In this document: piece by piece, positions 1 to 7,659 of the stretch
How the letters are laid out: every line of letters starts with the position of its first letter
How positions within the stretch are numbered: the first letter of the stretch is position 1
Origin: Rubrobacteraceae bacterium
GTDB lineage: Bacteria; Actinomycetota; Rubrobacteria; Rubrobacterales; Rubrobacteraceae
DNA: 64,000 bases
Reading direction: 5' to 3'
Assembly: GCA_030448125.1 (NCBI GenBank)
Contig: JAUJNO010000005.1
Location: 1-64,000, forward strand
Made by a program: the position numbers and the translations under genes
The notes under the pieces: model-generated
Seen by the model: the letters and a program-made list of their open reading frames with translations, nothing else
The model's database searches: none
Told to the model about the DNA's origin: nothing

Positions 1-2
1 GG

Positions 3-1019
3 CTCAAAGACAGCGTGATCTCCCGCTTCAAGATCATGGGCGACCTGGACATCTCCGAGAAGAGGATTCCCCAGGACGGACGTTTTACGGTCGAGACGGG
101 GGACGTTGGCCGACCGGTGGACGTCCGCGTGGCCTCGCTGCCCTCCGTGCGCGGCGAGAAGGTGGTCTTGAGGCTTCTCACCCACGAGATGGCCATGATG
201 GGGCTCGAGGAGCTCGGCCTCCCCCAGGAGGCCCTGCGCTTTTACCGGAGCGTCTTCAACCGTCCTTACGGCGCCGTGGTCGTCACGGGGCCCACAGGCA
301 GCGGCAAGTCCACGACGCTCTACACCACTCTAGGCGAACTCAACAACGTGGAACGGAACATAGTTACCGTCGAGGATCCCGTCGAGTACCGGATAGAGGG
401 CATAACCCAGATCCAGATCCACCCGGCCGCCGGCCTGACCTTCGCCTCGGGCCTGAAACACATCCTGCGTGGTGACCCGGACGTCGTGATGGTCGGCGAG
501 ATCCGGGACCGCGAGACGGCGGAGCTCTTCGTCGAAGCCGCCCTCACCGGCCACATGGTCCTCGTCACCCTCCACACGAACGACGCCGCCGGCGCCCTTC
601 CCAGGCTGACGAACATGGGCATAGACCCCTTTCTCACGACCTCCGCTATCGGCTGCGTCGTGGCGCAGAGGCTCGCGAGGAGGCTGTGCGAGGAGTGCAA
701 GGAACCGGTTCGCGTGAGCGAGGCCGTGCTCCGCAACGTCGGGTTCCCGTTCGACCTCTGGCAGGACAAGGAGATGGCTTTCCACAAGCCGGCCGGCTGC
801 GAGAAGTGCCGCGGCAGCGGCTACTCCGGGAGGATAGGCGTCTACGAGCTCATGGCGGTGACCGAGGAGGTCGAGACCCTTGCCCTCTCGCGCTCCTCGG
901 CCGACGAGATAGGGCGCGCCGCGACGAGAGCGGGCATGGTCCGCATGCGCGCCGACGGCCTCACAAAGGCTGCTCGGGGCCTCACCTCGATCGAGGAGAT
1001 ACTGCGTACGACGGTGTAG
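3..1019 (+). CDS. GspE/PilB-type secretion or pilus assembly ATPase (5' truncated)
   Basis: C-terminal two thirds of a type II secretion/type IV pilus hexameric ATPase. The frame is open from base 3, so the true start lies outside the window. Counting from codon 15, a Walker A box GPTGSGKS lies at residues 92-99, followed by the Asp box and the Walker B-like stretch GDPDVVMVGEIRD. Near the end are two CxxC pairs (CEEC, CEKC), the zinc-binding tetracysteine of the GspE/PilB family. The segment LDISEKRIPQDGRF is also typical. It should drive pilus or pseudopilus assembly from the cytoplasmic face of the membrane. No other pilus genes are visible, so pilus versus secretion cannot be decided here. 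Confidence 0.93.
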   Translation, partial: LKDSVISRFKIMGDLDISEKRIPQDGRFTVETGDVGRPVDVRVASLPSVRGEKVVLRLLTHEMAMMGLEELGLPQEALRFYRSVFNRPYGAVVVTGPTGSGKSTTLYTTLGELNNVERNIVTVEDPVEYRIEGITQIQIHPAAGLTFASGLKHILRGDPDVVMVGEIRDRETAELFVEAALTGHMVLVTLHTNDAAGALPRLTNMGIDPFLTTSAIGCVVAQRLARRLCEECKEPVRVSEAVLRNVGFPFDLWQDKEMAFHKPAGCEKCRGSGYSGRIGVYELMAVTEEVETLALSRSSADEIGRAATRAGMVRMRADGLTKAARGLTSIEEILRTTV

Positions 1020-1098
1020 ACGCATGTCCACAAACATTAATAATTTTCGCCCGCGTATTCTGTTTACAAGGAGGCATCCATAGAGTAGCTTACCGGCT
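1020..1098 (+). promoter_or_regulatory. AT-rich gap with leader of the glycosyltransferase gene
   Basis: This short gap is unusually AT-rich for the window (around 1036-1070). It contains AAGGAGG at 1068-1074, but the only in-frame start is ATG 1099, about 24 nt further on, because an in-frame TAG stands at 1081. The ribosome binding site is therefore oddly distant. Either initiation is weakly coupled or an indel lies in the leader. A promoter here is plausible but I cannot assign boxes with confidence. Confidence 0.35.
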
Positions 1099-2115
1099 AT
1101 GGAGACTAACGAGAGAGGCACTTACGCACCCACAAGCGTCACCGAGTGGTTCGAGAAGCGTTCTTACGACCACGAGGAGTTCGAGGATGTAAAAAAACTC
1201 GCCCGGCACAAGCGTGAGCTGGGCCTGACGGTGAGCCTGGTCCTGCCGGGCCGGAACGTAGCCGACACTATCGGCGGGATCGTCGGAGAGGTAATGGCCC
1301 TCAACGAGCAGGCACCGCTCGTGGATCAGGTAATGGTGGTGGACGCCGACTCGGCCGACGGCACCGCCAGGGTCGCCGCCGCGAATGGCGCCGAGGTCTA
1401 CTCCGAGAACGAGCTGCTCTCCCACTACGGCGACGCCCACGGCAAGGGCGACGCCATGTGGAGAAGCTTATCCGTGGCTAAAGGTGACCTCGTGATGTTC
1501 GCCGACGCGGACACGAAGGACTTCAAACCCCAGTTCGTCTACGGTACTCTGGGCCCCATCCTGAGCGTCTCCGGCGTGCGCTTCGTCAAGGGGGCCTTCC
1601 GGCGTCCATTCAAGAGCAACGAGAGCGTCCAGCAGGACGGCGGGGGACGAGTCACGGAGCTGACCACCAAGCCGCTCTTCAACCTCTTCTATCCCGAGCT
1701 GACCGGCTTCGTGCAGCCTCTGGCGGGCGAGTTCATCGCCGACAAGGAGCTCTTCGCGTCCATACCGTTCCTCACCGGCTACGCGGTGGAGACGGGGATC
1801 ATGATCGACGTCTATAAAAAGGCCGGCCTCGGCGCCATGGCCCAGGTAGACCTCGGCACCCGCCAGAACCGCCACCAACCCCTCTTCGACCTCGGGAAGA
1901 TGAGCTACTCAGTCCTGCGCGCCGTGGCCAGGAGGCTGAGACAGGACGGGCGGCTGCGGCAGCTCCGCGACCCCTCGTCGCCCGACTCCCTTTTCCAGTT
2001 CAGCGACTACCTGCACGCCGTGGCGACCTCCGCGGGCCTCGAACTCCGCGAGCACGTCGAGGAGCTCGTCGAGCGCCCGCCGATGGCCGAGGTCCTCGCC
2101 GGCAGCCGGGAGTAG
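1099..2115 (+). CDS. gpgS: Glucosyl-3-phosphoglycerate / mannosyl-3-phosphoglycerate synthase (GT81)
   Basis: 338-residue retaining glycosyltransferase that joins an NDP-sugar to 3-phosphoglycerate, the first step to the compatible solutes glucosylglycerate or mannosylglycerate. The N-terminal nucleotide-sugar fold shows SLVLPGRNVADTI, VVDADSADGTA and the metal-binding FADADTKDF. Further on are ELTTKPLFNLFYPELTGF and PLAGEFIADKELF, characteristic of the GpgS/MpgS group. Rubrobacter is known to have a GT81 enzyme that accepts both glucose and mannose donors, so the donor cannot be named from sequence alone. The convergent neighbour is a GH63 hydrolase for the matching solute. No phosphatase for the phosphorylated intermediate is visible in the window. 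Confidence 0.9.
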   Translation: METNERGTYAPTSVTEWFEKRSYDHEEFEDVKKLARHKRELGLTVSLVLPGRNVADTIGGIVGEVMALNEQAPLVDQVMVVDADSADGTARVAAANGAEVYSENELLSHYGDAHGKGDAMWRSLSVAKGDLVMFADADTKDFKPQFVYGTLGPILSVSGVRFVKGAFRRPFKSNESVQQDGGGRVTELTTKPLFNLFYPELTGFVQPLAGEFIADKELFASIPFLTGYAVETGIMIDVYKKAGLGAMAQVDLGTRQNRHQPLFDLGKMSYSVLRAVARRLRQDGRLRQLRDPSSPDSLFQFSDYLHAVATSAGLELREHVEELVERPPMAEVLAGSRE

Positions 2116-2163
2116 CCACCGCCACGAGGGACTGGCTGGTAGTGAAAGCTCATATCCAACTTC

Positions 2164-2190
2164 GGCGAGCCCAAAGGCTCGCCTCTTTCG
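2164..2190. terminator. Hairpin between convergent gpgS and hydrolase genes
   Basis: Perfect 8-bp inverted repeat GGCGAGCC (2164-2171) / GGCTCGCC (2176-2183) with loop CAAA, followed by TCTTTCG. It lies between the two convergent stop codons (2115 and 2192), so it most likely ends transcription from the synthase side. A one-mismatch copy of the same 20-mer lies inside the hydrolase gene at 2250-2269. Confidence 0.6.
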
Positions 2191-2191
2191 T

Positions 2192-3580
2192 CTAGCCGCC
2201 TCCAGCGGCGAGGAAGTCCAGGGCGACGGCGGCGGTCCAGGACTGGTCGGGCGAGCCCAAAGGTTCGCCGGTGAACGGCTCGAAGTACTCGGCGAAGCCT
2301 CCGCTCGCGAGTTGGTCCAGGCTTGCCCGCCGCAGCTTCTCGGCCCTCTCGGGTTTGCCGGCGCGGATGAGCGACCACCACAGCAACCAGTCGGCCACCG
2401 GCCAGGTCGGCCCCCGCCAGTAGCTGCGGGGATGGAACCCCGGCTCCTCGGGGCTAACGCTCGGCGGCAGTGGCCAGCGCAGCCGCGGGTTGCCCGCGAA
2501 TGACAGGGAGTCGAGGGTGTCGAGGAGGTCCTCCAGACGCTCCTCGCTCAGGCCGCCGGCGATCAGGGGCGCGAAGCCGGCGACGGTGCGGACCCGCGCG
2601 CTCTCTCCGGCCCTGAGGTCGTAGTCCAGACAGAGCCTTAGCTCCGGGTTCCAGCGCTCCTCGAGGCTCTCGCGGCCACGCTCGATCCAACCCTCTATCA
2701 GCGTGCGTTCCTCCTCGGGTGCGTCGATCGCAGCGGCGATCTTCAGCAGCGCCTCGTTGGCCGCCACCAAGATGGCGCTGAAGAGGACGTCCTTGACCAG
2801 GAACGGGTGCGACTCGTAGATGGTCGCCTCGTCGTAGCGTGCCTCCTTCAAGAGCTCCAGCAGCCAGAGGTAGCGGTCGTACTCCTTGTCGGTTGGCCGG
2901 TGGGAAGGGTCATTGACGTGCTTGAGGTCGTAGCGGGTATACGGCGGCAGGTCCCCGACCTCGACCTTCTCGAGCGAGGCGTCCCACCGGGGGGAGTTGT
3001 CCGTGCCGCTCTCCCAGGGGTGGTAGATCGTGACGAGCCCCGACCCCTCCGGGTCACGGGCGGTCGTGAGGTACAGGTGCCAGGCCAGGAGGCGCGGATA
3101 GCTATCGCGCAAAAAGGCGCGGGCGAGGTCGACCCGGCGGTCGTCCTTGCCCTGGGCGGTCTCCCAGATACGCAGGACGGCGATGGCGTGGACCGGCGGC
3201 TGGCATAGCCCACTGGTGTGCGGCGAGGAGGGGGCGTCAGAGGAGACTGCGGCCGAGCTCCAGCGCTCCGCGTCGGGGAAATAGCTCTGGGGAGGAGCCT
3301 CCGGGTTGAAGACTATATGGGGCACCTTCCCCGTGGCCCACTGGCTGGCGAAGAGGGTCTCCAGCTCGCGTCTGGCGCGGCTGTTGTCCAGGTGAGCCAG
3401 ACCCAGCGCGATAAACGCGCTGTCCCAGCTCCACTGGTGGGGGTACAGAGCGGGGCCGGGTTTGGTCCAGCTCTCAAGGTCGTTGCGGCGTAGTACCCCG
3501 GCCGCCAGCGGTCTTACCTCCGCGGGTTTTTCGCGGGCCGGCCGGGGCGTGGCGTACTCCGGTTCTGGTTCTTCTCTCAA
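2192..3580 (-). CDS. GH63 glucosylglycerate/mannosylglycerate hydrolase
   Basis: 462-residue cytosolic (alpha/alpha)6-barrel glycoside hydrolase. Family GH63 landmarks are YPHQWSWDSAF near residue 47, the active-site segment YHPWESGTDNSPRWD in the middle, and WRGPTWPVADWLL near the C-terminus. It matches the bacterial mannosylglycerate/glucosylglycerate hydrolases, which release glycerate plus a hexose and were characterised in Rubrobacter and mycobacteria. Placed tail to tail with the synthase at 1099-2115, it gives a build-and-break pair for the same osmolyte. The first 25 residues are charged and proline-rich, so a start slightly further downstream is possible. Confidence 0.88.
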   Translation of the reverse strand: MREEPEPEYATPRPAREKPAEVRPLAAGVLRRNDLESWTKPGPALYPHQWSWDSAFIALGLAHLDNSRARRELETLFASQWATGKVPHIVFNPEAPPQSYFPDAERWSSAAVSSDAPSSPHTSGLCQPPVHAIAVLRIWETAQGKDDRRVDLARAFLRDSYPRLLAWHLYLTTARDPEGSGLVTIYHPWESGTDNSPRWDASLEKVEVGDLPPYTRYDLKHVNDPSHRPTDKEYDRYLWLLELLKEARYDEATIYESHPFLVKDVLFSAILVAANEALLKIAAAIDAPEEERTLIEGWIERGRESLEERWNPELRLCLDYDLRAGESARVRTVAGFAPLIAGGLSEERLEDLLDTLDSLSFAGNPRLRWPLPPSVSPEEPGFHPRSYWRGPTWPVADWLLWWSLIRAGKPERAEKLRRASLDQLASGGFAEYFEPFTGEPLGSPDQSWTAAVALDFLAAGGG

Positions 3581-3715
3581 GGTTCGGTGCCGTTTCCAGT
3601 CGTGGCTCTCGTCACAGTCCCTAGTCTAAAAAGGATCGGAGCGGCCTTCAAGCTGTTTTGTGAAAGAAAGCCCGAGCCTCGAGATACGGATCGTCCAGCA
3701 AGGTCGCCGGAACCG

Positions 3716-4072
3716 TCACTGATTACCGGACTTTTCGGCTTCTTTGGAGACCTCTTCATAGTACGAGGAGAGGGAGTCGACGAAGCCGTCGTAGGCGTAC
3801 AGCGATTCCCGGGACAGCTCCAAGAGAGCCTCCCGGTGTTTGCGGACTTGATCCGCCAGGCTCTGCAGGGTGTGGTGGTTGAGATCGGCCTGGATCTCGG
3901 CCTGGGCCCTGAGCAACTCCAGGTTGCTCTCGAAGAGGCTCCGAACAAACCGGGAGTTGTACTCTTGCATCGCGGCGGTATTCTCCACGGTCCTCTCGTA
4001 GGAGCCCCACATCGTCTGCGTTAGCTTCTCGACGGCCTCGTTGGCCTTGTCCGCGTCGTTATTGGGTATCAT
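3716..4072 (-). CDS. Phasin-like helical protein
   Basis: 118-residue, all-helical, highly polar protein with heptad-like spacing (QADLNHHTLQSLADQVRKHREALLEL). It resembles the phasin/PHA-granule-associated group in length and in the opening pattern, with a conserved aromatic W-S-Y-E motif (TMWGSYERTVE). A second protein of this type lies at 61365. The start ATG 4072 has GGAGAACG upstream. Phasins coat storage granules, but no PHA synthase is seen in the window, so the granule role is an inference from fold and composition only. Confidence 0.55.
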   Translation of the reverse strand: MIPNNDADKANEAVEKLTQTMWGSYERTVENTAAMQEYNSRFVRSLFESNLELLRAQAEIQADLNHHTLQSLADQVRKHREALLELSRESLYAYDGFVDSLSSYYEEVSKEAEKSGNQ

Positions 4073-4200
4073 AGTTCGTTCTCCTTACCCGTTCCTCCAT
4101 AAAATCCTACCACTTTTAACGCCCCGCTACCCCCCAGAGATTGAGCCTGGCGTCACTGTTTGGTATACAGCCCCATACCATTCGTGGGAGGAGGATACGT

Positions 4201-4503
4201 ATGACGGGAGTCCACGACCTCGGAGGTTCGTCCGGCGCGGGACCCATAGACAAGAGCCAGCACGAGACGGAGGATTGGGAGCGCCTCGCGGACGCCGTCA
4301 CCGTCGCCCTCGACAAGAAAGGGCTCAAGACGACCGACGAGCACCGGAGGGCCATAGAGAGCCTCGACCCGGAGCGGTACAAAAAGCTCGGCTACTACGA
4401 GCGTTGGATCGCCGCGACCGAGCTACTCCTCGTCGAAAAAGGCATCCTCACCCGCGAGGAGATAGACGAGAAGGCCGCCGAGCTCGAGGAAAACTGGAGA
4501 TGA
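4201..4503 (+). CDS. Nitrile hydratase beta subunit, N-terminal half (thiocyanate hydrolase beta-like)
   Basis: 100-residue protein starting at ATG 4201 behind GGAGGAGG. It begins MTGVHDLGG, the hallmark opening of nitrile hydratase beta chains, and contains YYERWIAATELLLVEKGILT. It stops where the N-terminal helical half of a normal beta chain ends. The C-terminal half is the next gene, joined by an ATGA overlap. A beta chain split in two, in the order N-half, C-half, alpha, is the layout of thiocyanate hydrolase (scnB-scnA-scnC) and of toyocamycin nitrile hydratase. The product should bind the alpha-type catalytic subunit in the cytoplasm. Confidence 0.85.
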   Translation: MTGVHDLGGSSGAGPIDKSQHETEDWERLADAVTVALDKKGLKTTDEHRRAIESLDPERYKKLGYYERWIAATELLLVEKGILTREEIDEKAAELEENWR

Positions 4504-4802
4504 CACCCACCAGGTTCGAGCCGGGCGATCACGTCCGGGTACGCCCCGACGAGAAGCCCGGCCACGTCCGCACCCCCGGTTACGTGCGGGGCAAGAACGG
4601 CCGGATCGAGAGAATCCTGGGCACGTTCAAGAACCCAGAGTCCCTGGCCTACGGCGGATCCGGGCTGCCAGAAAGCCCGCTCTACAAGGTAGGCTTCCGC
4701 CAGACCGACCTCTGGCACGAGTACACGGGACCGCCGAACGACACCCTCTACATAGACCTCTACGAGCACTGGCTGGAACCAGCCCGAAAGGAGACCGTAT
4801 GA
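4500..4802 (+). CDS. Nitrile hydratase beta subunit, C-terminal half (thiocyanate hydrolase alpha-like)
   Basis: 100-residue SH3-like domain. Its ATG at 4500 overlaps the stop of the previous gene (ATGA). The landmarks RFEPGDHVRVRP, HVRTPGYVRGKNGRI and YKVGFRQTDLWHEY are those of the C-terminal half of nitrile hydratase beta chains; the first two are very characteristic. Its stop overlaps the next start again (ATGA at 4799), so the three genes are translationally coupled. It is expected to be a structural partner that covers the metal site of the alpha-type subunit. Confidence 0.87.
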   Translation: MTPTRFEPGDHVRVRPDEKPGHVRTPGYVRGKNGRIERILGTFKNPESLAYGGSGLPESPLYKVGFRQTDLWHEYTGPPNDTLYIDLYEHWLEPARKETV

Positions 4803-5446
4803 GCGAAGCGCACCACGACCTCGAAGGGCACGACCACGAGGGCGTAAAGCCGAGCGCGGAGGCCGGACGCCACGCCGCGCGCATCAGGGCCATAGAGGTG
4901 CTCCTCGTCGAGAAAGGCGTTCTGACCGAAGAGGACGTGCGGCGTCAGATCGAGTACATGGAAGCCCGCTCGCCGGCAAACGGAGCAAAGCTGGTGGCCC
5001 GGGCCTGGGTCGACCCCGGGTTCAAAGCTCGCCTCCTCTCCGACACGAAGGCAGCGGCACTCGAACTCGGCATAGACGCCTCCGGCCCCGTCGAGTTCGT
5101 CACCGTCGAGAACACACCGGAGGTCCACAACCTCATCGTCTGCACCCTCTGCTCCTGCTACCCGCGGGCCATCCTGGGGCGCCCGCCCGACTGGTACAAG
5201 AGCTTCAACTACCGCTCGCGCGCCGTCAACGAGCCCAGGGCCGCCATGCGCGAGTTCGGCCTCGAAATGGGAGACGACGTGGAGGTCGCCGTCCACGACA
5301 GCTCGGCGGACGTCCGCTACCTCGTCCTGCCGATGCGTCCGCCCGGCACAGAGGGGATGAGCGAAGAAGAGCTGGCAGGACTCGTCACGCGCGACTGTCT
5401 GATCGGGGTAAGCGTCCCGCGCTTCGAGGCTGTAAGGACAGGTTAG
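4799..5446 (+). CDS. Nitrile hydratase alpha / thiocyanate hydrolase gamma-like catalytic subunit
   Basis: 215-residue catalytic subunit. The metal-binding claw motif CTLCSC (Cys115, Cys118, Cys120) is complete. Thr in the second position and the following Tyr indicate the cobalt type. Also present are YRSRAVNEPRAAMREFG and LVTRDCLIGV, as in the whole family. It would hydrate a nitrile to an amide, or hydrolyse thiocyanate if the split-subunit architecture is decisive. The N-terminal about 25 residues are His/Asp/Glu-rich (HHDLEGHDHEG). No cobalt-activator protein, amidase or transporter is nearby, which leaves both maturation and substrate open. Confidence 0.88.
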   Translation: MSEAHHDLEGHDHEGVKPSAEAGRHAARIRAIEVLLVEKGVLTEEDVRRQIEYMEARSPANGAKLVARAWVDPGFKARLLSDTKAAALELGIDASGPVEFVTVENTPEVHNLIVCTLCSCYPRAILGRPPDWYKSFNYRSRAVNEPRAAMREFGLEMGDDVEVAVHDSSADVRYLVLPMRPPGTEGMSEEELAGLVTRDCLIGVSVPRFEAVRTG

Positions 5447-5456
5447 CCTTTACGGC

Positions 5457-5495
5457 CAGCGGTCAGAAGGGTAAAGAGTTGGCGGCTGACCGCTG
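5457..5495. terminator. Hairpin after the nitrile hydratase-like operon
   Basis: Perfect 10-bp arms CAGCGGTCAG (5457-5466) and CTGACCGCTG (5486-5495) with a 19-nt loop, 10 bp after the catalytic subunit stop. There is no clear T-run. The GCGGT(C/T)(A/G)G core recurs in the hairpin at 7631-7659 and near 56040, so this may be a dispersed intergenic repeat rather than a simple terminator. Confidence 0.45.
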
Positions 5496-5568
5496 AAAGC
5501 CGACGGCGAGGCCTGCGGGGCCTCTCTGCTAATCCCGCGCCGAGGCGCTCAGCAGCGGCTTTCCTCTC

Positions 5569-7214
5569 TTATAGCAGCTCGAAGAAGTCTTCGGCAAGCA
5601 GCGGCTTACTGAAGTAGCAGGCCTGCACCTGATCGCAACCGTGCTCGCGCAGGTAGGCTAGCTGCTCCTCAGTCTCCACGCCCTCGGCGATCACCTTCAG
5701 GCGCAGGTTGTGCGCGAGACCGATTATGGAGCTGACGATGGCCGCGTCGTCGGGGTCGGTGGTGACGTCCCGGACGAACGAGCGGTCTATCTATAGCGTA
5801 TCGAGCGGGAAGCGCTTCAGGTAGGAGAGCGACGAGTAGCCGGTGCCGAAGTCGTCGATGGAGAGCTTGAGGCCCGTGAACGTCCTCAGCTCGTCCAGCA
5901 TGGCGCTGCTGAGTTTTGTCCTCCATGAGGAGGCTCTCGGTGAACTCCAGCTCCAGGCAGCTCGGGTCCAGCCCGGTTTCGTCCAGGATGCGGGCGAGTT
6001 TGTCGGCCAGGTCCTGCTGGTTGAACTGGCGGGTGGAGAGGTTCACCGCTATACGCAAAGGAGGTAGGCGAGGAAGGCTATAAGCGCCGCCGCGACCAAC
6101 CCGCGGCTCAAGAGCTCCTCGGCCCGCGATGGGAAGAGCGCGCCGAGCAATCCTCCCCTCCCGAACGCGTAGGCCTCCAGCATGGATTGCGCCACCCACA
6201 ACAACGCGGCGAGGACGATGCCCACCGGCAGCAGACGCCTCTCCACGCCGACGTCTCCGCGCCGGACCCTGCCCGACGCGGGCCGCAGCGCCGCTCGCGA
6301 AGAACAGTATCGCCGCGAGTGCCGCGAGGACCACCGCGAACGCGAGGAGGATGAGGGTCTGAGTCCGTCCGAGGACCTGGGAGGTCTCCTGCGGCCTCGT
6401 GTCCTGCAGACTGCGCTGTGCCTCCACCTCCTCTTCCAGTACGCTCTCCAACTCCGCCCGCAGGTCGGTGAACTCCGGCTCGTTCCTCCGAACGGAGTAG
6501 CCGAGGGCCAGAACGTCGTTGCTCTCGTCCAGGGTATCGTCGAACAGCGTCTCCAACTCTTCCGCCTGGTCTCTCTCCTCCCCGCTCAACTGGAGCCGCC
6601 TGAATGCCGCGAGGGCCTCGTTGAAGTCTCCGGTGCTGCTGGAGGCGAGATCCAGGTAATCCTGATCGGGGTCCTGAAGGTAGCCCGTCAGGGAGTACTC
6701 CAGGCTGTCCACGGCGGCGCTCATGCTCGCCGCTTCCTGTCCCTTCCTGGACCCGTCCGACCCTTGCGAGGATGCGTTCTCCTGGATCTCTCCGAGGGTA
6801 GCCTCGATGCCGGCGTAACCCTCGCGCACCCGGACCAGCGCCGCTTCCTTCTCGTCGTTCTCGTCCATCATGGTCTCGCTCAGGGTCGCGTACTCTTCGT
6901 AGAGAGCGTCGATCTCGGCTCCCCGCCCTTCGTCCTCATCGGCGACCAGCTTATCGTACGGCCCCTGGCCTCTTCGAAGCTGGTCCGGCCTTCTTCGGCC
7001 TCCTCGCGGTACCCGGGGTCGTCCGTCTCCACGTAGCCTAGAGTTCCATCGCCGATCTCACCCGCGTAGGTCCTCATCTCGGAGACCGCGACGCCCGTCT
7101 CTCCCCCGTCTCTTGCAACGGCTCGCGAGTAGACTGAATGCTACTTATAACGTAGATTCCGCCGGCGACGAGGACGACGAGCAGAATCGCGGAGCCGTAG
7201 GACAACCTGCGCAT
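5569..7214 (-). pseudogene. Chimeric, frameshifted sensor-EAL (c-di-GMP phosphodiesterase) pseudogene
   Basis: Three gene pieces in shifting frames. (1) 7214 to about 6270: ATG, an N-terminal membrane helix (AILLVVLVAGGIYVI), a helical extracellular sensor with two frameshifts, and a second membrane helix (ILLAFAVVLAALAAILFFA). (2) 6246 to 6060: the start of a different membrane protein, MERRLLPVGIVLAALLW. (3) about 6060 to 5569: part of an EAL domain with [11 protein letters not shown] and [10 protein letters not shown], then a frameshift. The rest of the EAL domain, up to a TAA at 5569-5571, is readable only in other frames and carries one in-frame stop. The PAS/GGDEF middle is missing. It cannot make a working phosphodiesterase unless the sequence is badly mis-assembled. 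Confidence 0.8.
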
Positions 7215-7630
7215 CGTCGCGTTCTTTATGCCCGCCTCTCTCCGCGAGACGCGACCGCGAGAAAGAGAGCGCGGAGGACCGTTTCACCAGGACCGGCGCT
7301 CGGGAAGGTCTCTGCCGTCCCCGCGAGTAGCGAACGTTCCTCTACGTGGGGCCGATCCGGCCTTCTACACTTCATGCCGCTCTCTTTGCCCGTCCTACAG
7401 CGACCACGTCCCGGTGGCCTTTCCGCTGATGACGAGAACCCATACTCCTCCGCTGGATGCCCCTTCTTATTCTACTTCAACTAGTGTTCGGTAGCGCAAG
7501 AGAACGACCACGGCCGGCCACGCGACCAGAGCCGGCTGGCGGTAGCCGCGAGCCTCTCCACCGATTGCCGCGCACGGCCCCTTCCACACGTCTTCGAGCG
7601 GCGGGGCGAAGGTCCTCGCCTCACCGCTTG
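7215..7630. other. 416-bp stretch without a recognisable gene
   Basis: This lies between the 5' end of the EAL pseudogene and the hairpin after the EF-G-like gene. The open frames here have no family motifs, no convincing ribosome binding site and unnatural residue composition. It probably holds the pseudogene promoter and decayed DNA. I see no tRNA or riboswitch-like structure in it. Confidence 0.5.
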
Positions 7631-7659
7631 GGAGCGGTTGGCTAAAAGCCGACCGCTCC
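7631..7659. terminator. 13-bp hairpin at the stop of the EF-G-like gene
   Basis: Arms GGAGCGGTTGGCT (7631-7643) and AGCCGACCGCTCC (7647-7659) pair over 13 positions with one G-T wobble and a 3-nt AAA loop. It abuts the stop codon of the minus-strand GTPase gene. There is no T-run on either side. It shares the AGCGGT core with the hairpin at 5457-5495. Confidence 0.5.

Noticed and set aside
3640..3672. TTCAAGCTGTTTTGTGAAAG, like operator B flanks with the GTATC core deleted
   Set aside because: The defining core is missing and symmetry is lost; similarity rests on flanking bases only, so it is probably chance.
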